Source: Streptomyces sp. CB02261 (GTDB lineage Bacteria > Actinomycetota > Actinomycetes > Streptomycetales > Streptomycetaceae). Taken from it: a DNA stretch of 64,000 bases. The stretch spans positions 1 through 64,000 of the forward strand of contig NZ_LIVX01000006.1 of the NCBI RefSeq assembly GCF_001905665.1, read 5' to 3'. Position 1 is the first letter of the stretch, and every line of letters begins with the position of its first letter. Below the pieces are notes generated by a model, which was given only the letters and a program-made list of their open reading frames with translations, was not told the DNA's origin and did no database searches. The position numbers and the translations under genes are program-made. Shown here piece by piece: positions 8,733 to 16,844 of the stretch.

Positions 8733-8809
8733 CGAACGTTCTATCTAGTCCCCGGAAGCTAGCACGGTGTTCACGCGGTCCACAAGCTAGAGCGAACGTT
8801 TTATCTAGT
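8733..8809. promoter_or_regulatory. paired operator repeats between hydrolase and TetR genes
   Basis: CGAACGTTCTATCTAGT at 8733-8749 recurs as CGAACGTTTTATCTAGT at 8793-8809, 16 of 17 identical and exactly 60 bases apart. The second copy sits in a longer imperfect palindrome starting CTAGAGCGAAC at 8787. The spacing places the sites on the same DNA face, about one upstream of each divergent gene. They are the likely binding sites of the TetR protein encoded at 8822. Confidence 0.75.
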
Positions 8810-8821
8810 AGGCTCGGCCAC

Positions 8822-9406
8822 ATGGCGACCACACCACAGCTGGGCACCCGGGAGCGCATCGTTCGTGCGGCTTCCCTGCTGATGCAGCGGCAGGGGTATG
8901 AGGGGACCGGCATCAAACAGGTCGCCCAGGAGGCCCAGGCCACGCTCGGCTCGGTCTACCACTTCTTCCCCGGCGGCAAGCAGGCCGTGGGCGTGGCCGC
9001 AGTCCAGCATGCCGACCAGGAGTTCGCCGACCTGCTGTCGGCGTCACTGTCCGAAGAGGCCGACCCGGCGAAGGCCATCGCCGCCTGCGCCCGCACGCTC
9101 GCCCGCCACCTGCGCGACTCCGCATGGGTGGACGGATGCCCGATCAGCGCGACCGCACTGGAAACCACCGGACGAGTCCCCGCTATCGAGCACGCCGTCA
9201 CTCAAGCCTTCCAGCACTGGCGGGACATCGTGGCAGACACGCTTCGCGGAGCCGGATTCCCGGAGGGCGACGCAAACGACCTGGCCACCACCGTCATCAG
9301 CACCCTCGAAGGCGCCGAACTCACCGCACAGGTCTACAAGAGCGAGACGCCTCTGACGGTCGCCGGCGAGCACATGGCCCGGCTCATCAACTCCTACAAG
9401 GGGTAG
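8822..9406 (+). CDS. TetR-family transcriptional regulator
   Basis: The 194-residue protein opens with the TetR DNA-binding domain: GTRERIVRAASLLMQRQGYE, then GIKQVAQEAQATLGSVYHFF with its recognition helix at about residues 38-50. The C-terminal part resembles the LmrA/YxaF-type ligand domain (WVDGCPISATALE, then AFQHWRDIVADTLRGAGF). ATG at 8822 is used because it directly follows the operator region. By position it represses the hydrolase gene at 7831 and itself. Confidence 0.9.
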   Translation: MATTPQLGTRERIVRAASLLMQRQGYEGTGIKQVAQEAQATLGSVYHFFPGGKQAVGVAAVQHADQEFADLLSASLSEEADPAKAIAACARTLARHLRDSAWVDGCPISATALETTGRVPAIEHAVTQAFQHWRDIVADTLRGAGFPEGDANDLATTVISTLEGAELTAQVYKSETPLTVAGEHMARLINSYKG

Positions 9407-9739
9407 AGCTCCATCCCACTCGTGCGTGTCGTCGGTACACACGCACAAAACCATATGATCACCCGGTTCGCGGCGCCTGTTCAGGGCACTCGGAGGGCCT
9501 GCAAAGAGGGCGGGCAAGTGGACGAGTCGGATGTTTCGCAGCGGGGGCCGGTCCGGATGGTAGCGGCGAACGTCGTGAGAGCACCGGCGACGAGTACCGC
9601 GCTAGGGAGTCCCACGGGGACGAAGAACGCCCCGGACTACTGAGGTTGAACTCGTGGTGTCGTTGCCTGTCGCGTGAAGGCGGACCGTTCTCGCCGAAGA
9701 TTGACTGCTGCGGTGCGGTCACAACGAAGCTTGATCGAG
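9407..9739. other. non-coding gap
   Basis: No supported gene. A few short frames lack coding bias. No strong hairpin or promoter was seen. Confidence 0.5.
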
Positions 9740-10180
9740 ATGTCCGGCTGGGAGTCTGGTGCCGTGGAAGACTTCACAGAGCAAGAGCTTCGCCACTCGA
9801 TTGCTGAAGCCGACTCTCCGGCCTGGCGCGTCAGGGCAGCTGCAGGGCGACGGCTGGCGGCGGCGCCTCGGATCGAGAGCGTCGCCGGTGTCCTGCACCG
9901 CCTCCTCCTGGATGCTCAGGACACCGGGGTGACCTCCGAGACTGCTGCTGCTCTGCTGGCTCGGAGGGATCTGGCCGGCCTGCGTGCCGTGCTCGCGGCC
10001 CGTGCGGTGGCGTCTGACGAAGGGACGGCTGATCAGCTCGCTGCGGAACTCGACTGTGACCCACGCTGGGCGACCGGAGAGGGCGGCGTCGAGCTGATCA
10101 CGCAACTGCGAACGTTGACGTCTGATTCAGACCCAGAGGTCCGCAACGAGGCCCTGTTGCGACTTTCGCGCCTGCGCTGA
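9740..10180 (+). CDS. HEAT-repeat-like protein, 146 aa
   Basis: The protein is a series of short helices rich in Ala, Leu and Arg (WRVRAAAGRRLAAAPRIESV, VLHRLLLDAQDTGVTSETAA, LLARRDLAGLRAVLAARAVA) and ends DSDPEVRNEALLRLSRLR, a typical HEAT/PBS-lyase-type helical pair. It probably serves as a protein-binding scaffold. The start is either ATG 9740 (MSGWESGAVEDF) or GTG 9764, which has GGGAG nine bases upstream. Confidence 0.65.
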   Translation: MSGWESGAVEDFTEQELRHSIAEADSPAWRVRAAAGRRLAAAPRIESVAGVLHRLLLDAQDTGVTSETAAALLARRDLAGLRAVLAARAVASDEGTADQLAAELDCDPRWATGEGGVELITQLRTLTSDSDPEVRNEALLRLSRLR

Positions 10181-10301
10181 TCAGGCGGGTGGCCAGTGGC
10201 CCATCTTGGTCGTTCAGTGGGACAGGACCGTCGTGTCGTTGCTCATTTGGGTCGGATGGTCAGGCCTGTCTCTGCGAGGCAGCCGTCTGCTCGGTCTGCG
10301 G

Positions 10302-11018
10302 TCAGTAGCAGGTGACGTACAGGTCGACGCCGTGCGGCGTGCTGTTGCCGGTCGCCTGGACCTGCCAGCCGTCGCGGGCGCCGCTCTCCGCAGCGGTCAG
10401 GGGCCTGCTGGTCACCAGAGTGTCGTCGTACCCGGTGACAGCCGCTCCGCCGCCGACGACCTTCTTGTCAGTGGCGCACTGCAAGACGCCGCCGGCGACG
10501 TCGTCGGAGGTCGTGTGGGTGTAGCGGGTCGTCGTCAGACCGGCGATGGGATCGGCGCAGATCGCGTAGCCGTCGACCCGCAACTGCTCCGCATGGACGT
10601 CGTAGCCGGAGACGATCCACTGGTTGGGACTGGCGCTCCCGGCCGGGCCGGGGTACGACTGGTTCAGGTTCCGGGTTCCGCCGTAGACCGTTCCGCCGCC
10701 GCCGAACGCAACCTTGCCGGTGGGGCAGGTGGTGACGAGCGGGGCGTTGCGGTCGATGGTGAAGTGGTACTGCTCGGCCACTTCGTAGCCGGCCGGGGCG
10801 TAGATGCACACCGCGTGGACCGTCACGGTCAGCGGCTTCGGCCCGCTGCGGGCCGCCGCGGTCCAGCCGTAGGCCCCCTGCGTGTTCTGGGCGGGCATGC
10901 TCTCGACGAGGGCCACCATGTTGGAGTACAGCGGCTGGCCGACCGTCGCATAGGCGCCACCGGAGATGGGGACCTGCCCCGGGGGGCAGCTGACTGTCAC
11001 CGCCAGGTCGTCGCCCAC
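10302..11018 (-). CDS. cysteine-containing repeat protein, possibly N-truncated
   Basis: The frame encodes related blocks of about 80 residues, each beginning with a Cys motif: SCPPGQVPISGGAYATVG, TCPTGKVAFGGGGTVYGG and QCATDKKVVGGGAAVTGY, with matching cysteines later in each block (AVCIYAP, YAICADP, VTCY). This suggests disulfide-stabilised domains of an exported protein. No signal peptide is encoded upstream in frame: the frame is open to 11282 but that extension is a Gly/Arg-rich stretch without export features. The GTG at 11018 is a guess. The true 5' end may have been lost. Confidence 0.55.
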   Translation of the reverse strand: MGDDLAVTVSCPPGQVPISGGAYATVGQPLYSNMVALVESMPAQNTQGAYGWTAAARSGPKPLTVTVHAVCIYAPAGYEVAEQYHFTIDRNAPLVTTCPTGKVAFGGGGTVYGGTRNLNQSYPGPAGSASPNQWIVSGYDVHAEQLRVDGYAICADPIAGLTTTRYTHTTSDDVAGGVLQCATDKKVVGGGAAVTGYDDTLVTSRPLTAAESGARDGWQVQATGNSTPHGVDLYVTCY

Positions 11019-11344
11019 CGAGGCCTGGCGCCGACCCCACGATGGACCCCCCTCCCAGGCCGGCGCGTCAGCGAGATCATCGAACCCCTCGGCACCTGAC
11101 CCTCCCCCGACGCCCCGGCCCTCTCCGCCCTCGTCCCCGCCGCCAGCGGTGCCCGCCTTCACATCACCCTGTAGCCGCGCTCGCCGTCCGCGTACGACGG
11201 CCACCTCCTTGGACGCACCACACCGGCCGCCTGCCCCCAGCAACCTGGCGCCCGGATGCGACACGTCCGTCGTTAAGATCACCTGCGCATGTACGGACGC
11301 ATCAGCCTCGGGACGGCATGATGCGCAAGAAGGGGAGGGATCTT

Positions 11345-12304
11345 ATGGCACGGTTCGGTCGAGTTACGAGTGCTCTGGCGGTTGCACTGTGCGCCGCACT
11401 GCTTCCTGCGGCGGCGGCGCAGGCAGAAACGACGAGCGCGAAGACCTACAACATCTGGCAGTGGAACGTGGGCGGCAGCACCATCCACGGCGGGAAGTCC
11501 GACACAGGCATGGTGGACGGGGCCGTGGCCTCGATCGTGAACCGCAACGCCGATTTCGTAGCCTTCAACGAACTCTGCAAGGGGCAGTGGGACACCCTTG
11601 TCACCAAGCTGCGCGCGGCCGGCTGGCCCGCCGATTCCACGAACTTCGCCCGCTTCGAGCCCAGCATCGCTTCCGGCACAGGCGTCTGCGGCGGCGCCGC
11701 ATTCGGTAACGCGATCTTCAGCAAGCGCCCGCTGGGCACCGCGGACCGGATCGCGCTGCCTGATGACCCCTCTTCGGAGCAGCGCAACATGCTGTGCGCC
11801 CCGCTTCGCGATGATTCCACCACCCGGTTCTGCACCACCCACATCGCGGCGATCAACACGGACAAGGGCGTGACCAACGAGCACAAGCTGCAGCAGTTGG
11901 CGGCAGTGCAGGTCCAGCTGGACAGCTGGGTCGGACAGGGCCAGACCGTCATGATCGCCGGCGACTTCAACGCTCAGCCCCACTACTCCTCGCTCGACAC
12001 GTACTACTCGTCCAGCCTGAACGTCGCGAACCTCAACACGTCTAACCGGGGATCGTTCAGGGAGCTGGACGACAACGACAGCAGCAACTGTCTCGGGTAC
12101 GGGGAGTGGACGGCCGACAATCCCAAAGCGCTGGCCCCGGCCGCGTGCGGCGGAATGCAGAAGATCGATCTGATCTTCGTTTCCGAGGCTTCCCTGGCGG
12201 GCCCTGGAAGCTACAGTGCCGACTCGCTGGCGATTGCCGAAAACTGCGACTCTGGTAAGTGCTCGGACCACCGGATCCTCACCGGCACCGTCAATCTCAA
12301 GTAG
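11345..12304 (+). CDS. secreted endonuclease/exonuclease/phosphatase-family protein
   Basis: A 319-residue protein starting MARFGRVTSALAVALCAALL with a clear signal peptide cut near AQAETT. GGGAGGG precedes the ATG at 11345. The EEP fold is marked by IWQWNVGG, FNELC (metal-binding Glu), GDFNAQP (catalytic Asp and Asn), KIDLIFVS and SDHRILTG (the terminal Asp-His). The family includes DNase I-like nucleases and phosphodiesterases acting on nucleic acids or phospholipid head groups; the substrate here is open. A hairpin follows directly. A secreted phospholipase-D-like gene lies 2 kb downstream. Confidence 0.85.
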   Translation: MARFGRVTSALAVALCAALLPAAAAQAETTSAKTYNIWQWNVGGSTIHGGKSDTGMVDGAVASIVNRNADFVAFNELCKGQWDTLVTKLRAAGWPADSTNFARFEPSIASGTGVCGGAAFGNAIFSKRPLGTADRIALPDDPSSEQRNMLCAPLRDDSTTRFCTTHIAAINTDKGVTNEHKLQQLAAVQVQLDSWVGQGQTVMIAGDFNAQPHYSSLDTYYSSSLNVANLNTSNRGSFRELDDNDSSNCLGYGEWTADNPKALAPAACGGMQKIDLIFVSEASLAGPGSYSADSLAIAENCDSGKCSDHRILTGTVNLK

Positions 12305-12312
12305 TTGCGAAG

Positions 12313-12353
12313 CCGTCCGGGCCGTTCAGGAAGTTTCTGGACGGCCCCGACGG
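12313..12353 (+). terminator. hairpin after the EEP gene
   Basis: CCGTCCGGGCCGTTCAG at 12313-12329 pairs with CTGGACGGCCCCGACGG at 12337-12353 (15 of 17 positions), nine bases past the stop codon. The position and stem fit a terminator. Confidence 0.7.
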
Positions 12354-12603
12354 ACCCGATTGGCGTGCAGCGATGGCGGACGTGGCAGCCAGACTCGCCA
12401 GGCCCACCGCGAAGCACGCCCACAGGGAAGACGGCGCACATCCGGGCCTCCAGCCCTGCTGCCTCCCTGCCCCCCTCTCCGGTCTGCCGAGGTCGGAGGC
12501 TGTCCGCAGCGGGCTCACCCCTGAGACCGCCCTGACGGTGGGGACGGCGTGGGTGCGGCGGGCTCGGTCCCGCCGAAGCAACAGCCGTGGATGATGGTCC
12601 GTG

Positions 12604-13555
12604 TCAGAGGGCGGGGTCGCTCTCGGCGTTGTTGTAGTGGACGGTGCCGTCCTCGCCGAGGCGCGGGTGAAGGGCTTCAGGGGTGTGCGTGCTGATGTCG
12701 GACGGGGGCGTGGGCCTTCGGGTCCGTCGGGGCCCGGGCGCAGCAGGCGGCGGGAGCGTGCGATCCGGTAGAGGGTGCCGGCGGCTTGGACCTGGTTGAC
12801 GTGGCCGGTGCGTAGTCGGTCTGCGGCGTCGACGGGGAGGGCGAGTTCAGGCGCCGGCCGGTCGGTACGGGCCACCAGGGTGCGTGCGTCGGTGTCCATC
12901 GCTGCGTCGTAGGGGATCAGGCCCTTGTGGCGCGGTCTCCACCAGGTCAGTGTGAAGTCGAGTATTTGCCGGGCGTCGTGGCCGCTGGCCAGCAGGCCAC
13001 TGGCCGGCGTCCACGCCTCATCGGCGCCGGACCATTCAACGACGAGGAACGCGGTGGGCATCAGCAGGACATCGGGGTGGGTCTCCACTGCCCGGGCGGA
13101 GTCGGCCAGGACCATGTCGGGGAACCGGGTCCCGGAGTAGGCCAGTGAACGCAGGGACAGCCGCTCGGCGGCCTGGCTCGAGGACAGCGGTGCGCCGGGG
13201 TCCAGGAGGAGGCCGTCATCGATCCTCGGGCTGTTCGCGCCGGCGCCGCGGTTCCAGACGGGAGTGAGGGATTCGGGATCGGTGGGCCTGGGCATCTCGA
13301 CGTCGCCCGCCGGATCGAGGGCCGCGTACTCCTCAGCCCGTACGACCCGGTAGCGGGTGGCGAGCACGGTGAGTTCGTCGACGGGCTCGGTCTCTAACCG
13401 GGCGACGGCCCGCCGAACAGCGGGCCCCGCACAGCAAGAGCAGGATGGGACAGCGCCGCCTCGACCGCGTCGGCCTCCCTCGCAGCCTCCACCGGCTCTA
13501 CCGGAACCCTCACCACCACCGGCCACTCCCCCAACCCAGCGCCCTCATCACTCAT
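12604..13555 (-). pseudogene. hypothetical gene with two frameshifts
   Basis: A start at 13555 gives MSDEGAGLGEWPVVVRVPVE and runs to a stop near 13395. Coding bias continues in another frame with RRAVARLETEPVDELTVLAT, then ILDFTLTWWRPRHKGLIPYD, to about 12710. After the G run 12704-12708 a third frame gives HTPEALHPRLGEDGTVHYNN and stops at 12604. The combined product would be about 310 residues, soluble, of unknown function. The last shift lies in a homopolymer and could be an assembly error; the first does not obviously do so. Confidence 0.6.
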
Positions 13556-13615
13556 TGCCTGGAGAAGGACCGAGCCGTTGTCCCGACGACCCGGGAGGTG
13601 GAAGCTGAGGGCGCC

Positions 13616-14269
13616 TCAGCCGCGCCGGTCAGGTAGAGGTCGTCCGGGCGGTGCCATCCCGCCGACTCCGGGTGAGGTCGCCGACGGCCTCGGTCGCGCA
13701 GCAGCCCATCCACGTGAGGGCCGGCCTGTGGCGTCAGCTGCTGACCACTGACGACCACGTTCTGGTGGTCCCTGAAGCACTGCACGTATAGGCCAGAGAG
13801 GGTGAAGGTGCTGAGTACGACGGCGGGCTGGCCGGTATTGTCGGCGAAGGGCGCGGGGCGGGACCATCCCGAGCGCGCCCTGGGTGGCGTCGTCGTCCTC
13901 GCCCCCGACGGTGGACCGCCGCACCGCGCCGGAGACGATGCAGAGCCTTCGCGCTGGGCGTGGCGCCGCTGCTGTGTTCCGGGGATGTGCGGGGCGAGGA
14001 CGTACTCGGCGGCGGCGAGGCGGTGCCCGGTACGGCTGCCGCGTTCGAGGATGCGCGTGCGCGTGGCGCCCAGGCCGATCGTCTCGACGCCGCTTCTCGC
14101 CGAACTCGACGAGCACGACTGGGTCGTCCCGGCCTTCGAGCACATCGAGGAGCGCCACCCCGCCTTCACGCCCGGCCCACCGGGGCCAGCTTCCGGCCCG
14201 ACCACAGACTGGGCGGGGCGTTGTGCGGGCACGACGCCGAGGACGTGAGAATGACCTCCGCCATGACAT
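13616..14269 (-). pseudogene. decayed gene in several frames
   Basis: Minus-strand pieces with strong third-position G/C bias follow one another in changing frames: LLDVLEGRDDPVVLVEFGEK, then RILERGSRTGHRLAAAEYVL, then RLCIVSGAVRRSTVGGEDDD, then ADNTGQPAVVLSTFTLSGLY and VVVSGQQLTPQAGPHVDGLL. No intact gene can be assembled without three or more shifts. I cannot name the family. It separates the EEP and phospholipase-like genes. Confidence 0.45.
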
Positions 14270-14301
14270 GCCACCGTAAAAGAACAGGAGATCGGGTAAC
14301 C

Positions 14302-15510
14302 ATGCGGAGAACCACCATGAGGCTGCTGCTGGTCGGGGCGCTGATCGGGGGACTGTACGGACAGCTTCTCGCCGGGGCGCCCACCGCAGCGGCCGCCCCG
14401 CCGCTGCCCACCACCGGAGCGGTGTTCAACGACCCGACCGGTACGCCTGAGCAGCAGAACGCCGTCAAGCAGCACATCATCGACGCCATCGACCAGACGG
14501 AGGGCGGCCGGACGCTCCGCGCCTCGATGTACGCCCTGACGGACACCGACTATTCCGGCGCACTGCAGCGCGCACACGCCAGGAAGGTCCAGGTACGGGT
14601 CGTCCTCGACCACTCCGAGTCGGACTCGCCCGCCGCCGTGGCGCTGACCGAGGCCTTGGGCACAGACATGACACAACCCTCCTGGGTACACATCTGTCCC
14701 GCCGGCCGCGCCTGCATCGCCGACACCGACGCGTCATGGAACGACGGCACCCCGCCCGTCAACCCCATCAACCACAACAAGTTCTTCACCTTCTCCCGCG
14801 TCGGCGCCGCCGGTCTCGCCGAGGACGTCGTCATCCAGACCTCGGCCAACCAGACCCCCGGCAACACCACCAGGTTCTGGAACAACGCCTACACCTCAGT
14901 CGGCAACACCGAGCTGTACACGGCATACGTGAACTACTTCAACGACCTGGCCGCCGAGCGCAGGAACACGAACTACTTCCGGCAGGCCAGCACCGCAGGC
15001 GCGGAGAAGTACTACTTCTTCCCCCAGTCCTCCGGTGACCTCGTCGTCGACATCCTCGACAACGTCACCTGCACGGGGAACACGACGGTGGGCTCCGACT
15101 CCCACAAGACGGTCGTGCGCATCGCCGCCTGGGCGCTCCACCGCTCTGCCGTCGCCCAGAAGCTCCGCACCCTGGCCGACCAGAACTGCTGGATCGAGAT
15201 CGTCTACCGCGAGACCAACCAGCTCCCCACCCTCACCCACCCCCGCATCCGTCCGTACAAGCTGCTTCTCGACAAGGGCACCACGACCACCGGCGACGAC
15301 ATGTTCGTCCATTCCAAGTACCTGCTCGTAGAAGGCAACTACGCGGGTCACCCGGACACCAAGTGGACCTTCACCGGCTCCCACAACCTCGATCTGTCCT
15401 CGCTGCGCGAGAACGACGAGGCGCTGCTGCGCATAGCCGGCGACACCGTCCACGACGCGTACCGCGCCAACTACTACGCCATGCGGAACCACGCCACCCT
15501 GACAGGCTGA
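14302..15510 (+). CDS. secreted phospholipase-D-like protein
   Basis: The 402-residue protein starts MRRTTMRLLLVGALIGGLYG at an ATG preceded by AGGAG and has a signal peptide ending near AAAAP. Two HKD-type sites are visible: HNKFFTF from His158, and HSKYLLVEG from His337 followed by GSHNLD and NDEALLRI. The first site lacks an obvious Asp four residues after its Lys. The family cleaves phosphodiester bonds in phospholipids or nucleic acids through two such half-sites. The N-terminal region FNDPTGTPEQQNAVKQHIID and the cysteines C133, C138 fit an exported enzyme. Confidence 0.85.
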   Translation: MRRTTMRLLLVGALIGGLYGQLLAGAPTAAAAPPLPTTGAVFNDPTGTPEQQNAVKQHIIDAIDQTEGGRTLRASMYALTDTDYSGALQRAHARKVQVRVVLDHSESDSPAAVALTEALGTDMTQPSWVHICPAGRACIADTDASWNDGTPPVNPINHNKFFTFSRVGAAGLAEDVVIQTSANQTPGNTTRFWNNAYTSVGNTELYTAYVNYFNDLAAERRNTNYFRQASTAGAEKYYFFPQSSGDLVVDILDNVTCTGNTTVGSDSHKTVVRIAAWALHRSAVAQKLRTLADQNCWIEIVYRETNQLPTLTHPRIRPYKLLLDKGTTTTGDDMFVHSKYLLVEGNYAGHPDTKWTFTGSHNLDLSSLRENDEALLRIAGDTVHDAYRANYYAMRNHATLTG

Positions 15511-15584
15511 ACGGATCGGCCCTCGCCGCGGCTGGCCGGGAGGACACCGCGGCAGGACCGGCCGGCCCACCGGCCTCGGCGATG

Positions 15585-15621
15585 AGGCCCGCACCCGCGT
15601 GAGCATCGGGGGCGCGGGCCT
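15585..15621 (+). terminator. hairpin after the phospholipase-like gene
   Basis: AGGCCCGC at 15585-15592 pairs with GCGGGCCT at 15614-15621. It lies 75 bases after the stop codon; a terminator is plausible though the loop is long. Confidence 0.4.
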
Positions 15622-15660
15622 TCGTGGTGACGGTGCGGTCAACGGGCCCGGCTCCGAGGA

Positions 15661-16010
15661 CTACACCCTTACCGGTGGCTTCGTCCCCCGGCGTCGAGGG
15701 GCTCGCCCTGCGGCGCCGCTGCGACGGCGTGGAGGCAGCACGAGCCAGACGAATGCGACAAAGTCGGCAACGGCGCCGTCCGCCAGAGCGAAGATCCCGT
15801 CAGCGTCGTTGCGCAGGGTCTCCTCGGCGGCGGCGAGGGAGGCCAGGGCTTCATCGCCCTCAGCAGGGTGGAGGCGACACGCATCCGGTCTGGGTCCGGG
15901 TTGAGGGCGTCGAACTCGCCGGGCCGGGGCTCGAAGGGGCGGGTCAAGAAGATCCACCCCTCGCTCTCGCGGCCGGCAGAGGCCCTTGAGGAGCTCGCCG
16001 CAGTTCGGTC
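15661..16010 (-). pseudogene. frameshifted hypothetical remnant
   Basis: One minus-strand frame reads SEGWIFLTRPFEPRPGEFDA then LNPDPDRMRVAS with nearly all codons ending in G or C. The bias then moves to a second frame giving RLHPAEGDEALASLAAAEET then RNDADGIFALADGAVADFVA. One single-base shift near 15870 would join them. The product is not recognised. Its 5' part overlaps the plus-strand gene that ends at 16203. Confidence 0.45.
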
Positions 16011-16203
16011 CGTGACATGGCTGAACTCGGGTCGGACGGTCCAGTTCAAGATCAAGCCGTTGAGCCCTGGTGTGACCGGGGTGTCGCTCTATGACGGCCC
16101 GTCGTCGCAGGTGACGGTCAGCCTTCCTCTCTTCCCTGCGACCGGCTGGATCGATGATCAGCGTGCTCGCCTCGAAAAGGTGCGCCGAGCGTTCACCAGC
16201 TGA
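15868..16203 (+). CDS. hypothetical protein, 111 aa, perhaps 5'-truncated
   Basis: The C-terminal 75 residues have good coding bias: EELAAVRSVTWLNSGRTVQF, then KPLSPGVTGVSLYDGPSSQV, ending ARLEKVRRAFTS. The first 35 residues are basic and lie opposite a convincing minus-strand remnant, so the true start may have been lost. Function unknown. Confidence 0.4.
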   Translation: MEATRIRSGSGLRASNSPGRGSKGRVKKIHPSLSRPAEALEELAAVRSVTWLNSGRTVQFKIKPLSPGVTGVSLYDGPSSQVTVSLPLFPATGWIDDQRARLEKVRRAFTS

Positions 16204-16289
16204 TCGTCCAGACGTCGCTGATGCTCGGCTCGTGGTCAGCCAGCGGCTTGTGGTTCGGCGCGCGTCGTGGCGAGGCGAAACTCACCAGC

Positions 16290-16462
16290 AGAGCCAGACC
16301 CTGCACCGCGAGCCGACCGGGGTCGCGGTCGTGATCGGGCACGCCGCCCGGATCGCCACTGCCCTCGCCACTGGCGACGTCGACATGGAGGACGGCCAAA
16401 GTCAGGTACTGGCCGCGCTCAGCATCGCCGAGACCCTCGACGCCGCCTCCTGGAGCGCGTAG
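16290..16462 (+). pseudogene. 3' fragment of a hypothetical gene
   Basis: About 55 codons with strong bias read LHREPTGVAVVIGHAARIAT then ALATGDVDMEDGQSQVLAAL and end at TAG 16460-16462. No start or upstream coding sequence is present in this frame. It looks like the end of a gene whose front was deleted. Confidence 0.45.
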
Positions 16463-16465
16463 CGC

Positions 16466-16660
16466 GTGTCAGGTCGCCCCCTGGAACCCGGCGCCGTTGT
16501 CCTGGTACGTGTCCAGCCCTATCGCGGCCGACTCGGGCAGTTCATCCCTGCCGCGCGGGGGCCGCACCCCATCTGTCCGGCCGCGCCCCCGCCCGCACGG
16601 CTTGCCATGGCCGGGGCAGCCACCCAGCTCCACCTGGGCCGGCGGCTCGTCGCCGGCTAG
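16466..16660 (+). CDS. small hypothetical protein, 64 aa
   Basis: A GTG four bases after the preceding stop opens MSGRPLEPGAVVLVRVQPYR. The proximity suggests translational coupling to the truncated frame before it. No domain is recognised and it may be part of the same relic. Confidence 0.3.
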   Translation: MSGRPLEPGAVVLVRVQPYRGRLGQFIPAARGPHPICPAAPPPARLAMAGAATQLHLGRRLVAG

Positions 16661-16762
16661 GTAGAGCTGCGCAGAACCTCCGCTGTGTCCGCCCATAGGT
16701 ATCCGTCGCCATCGGCAATCACACGCTGCCCCGGTGGCGGGATTGTGCGCCCCAGAGGTCGC

Positions 16763-16781
16763 ATGTTCGATTTATGTTCGA
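16763..16781 (+). promoter_or_regulatory. direct repeat upstream of dnaE2
   Basis: ATGTTCGA occurs twice, at 16763-16770 and 16774-16781, one helical turn apart. GTTCGA is half of the actinobacterial LexA box, which is palindromic; here two half-sites are in the same orientation, so this is not a normal SOS box. It lies 64 bases before the dnaE2 start and may be a regulatory site. Confidence 0.35.
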
Positions 16782-16844
16782 CTACTGTGAGGGTGTGGTC
16801 AGGGCTCTTTTATCTGGTTTGTGGGGGTTTATCCGGAGGTTGTC

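Noticed and set aside
8701..8943. Upstream extension of the epoxide-hydrolase-like gene
   Set aside because: It would run through the operator region and into the divergent TetR gene; the ATG at 8700 has a good ribosome site.
16763..16781. Canonical LexA box upstream of dnaE2
   Set aside because: The half-sites are in direct, not inverted, orientation, so the consensus is not met.
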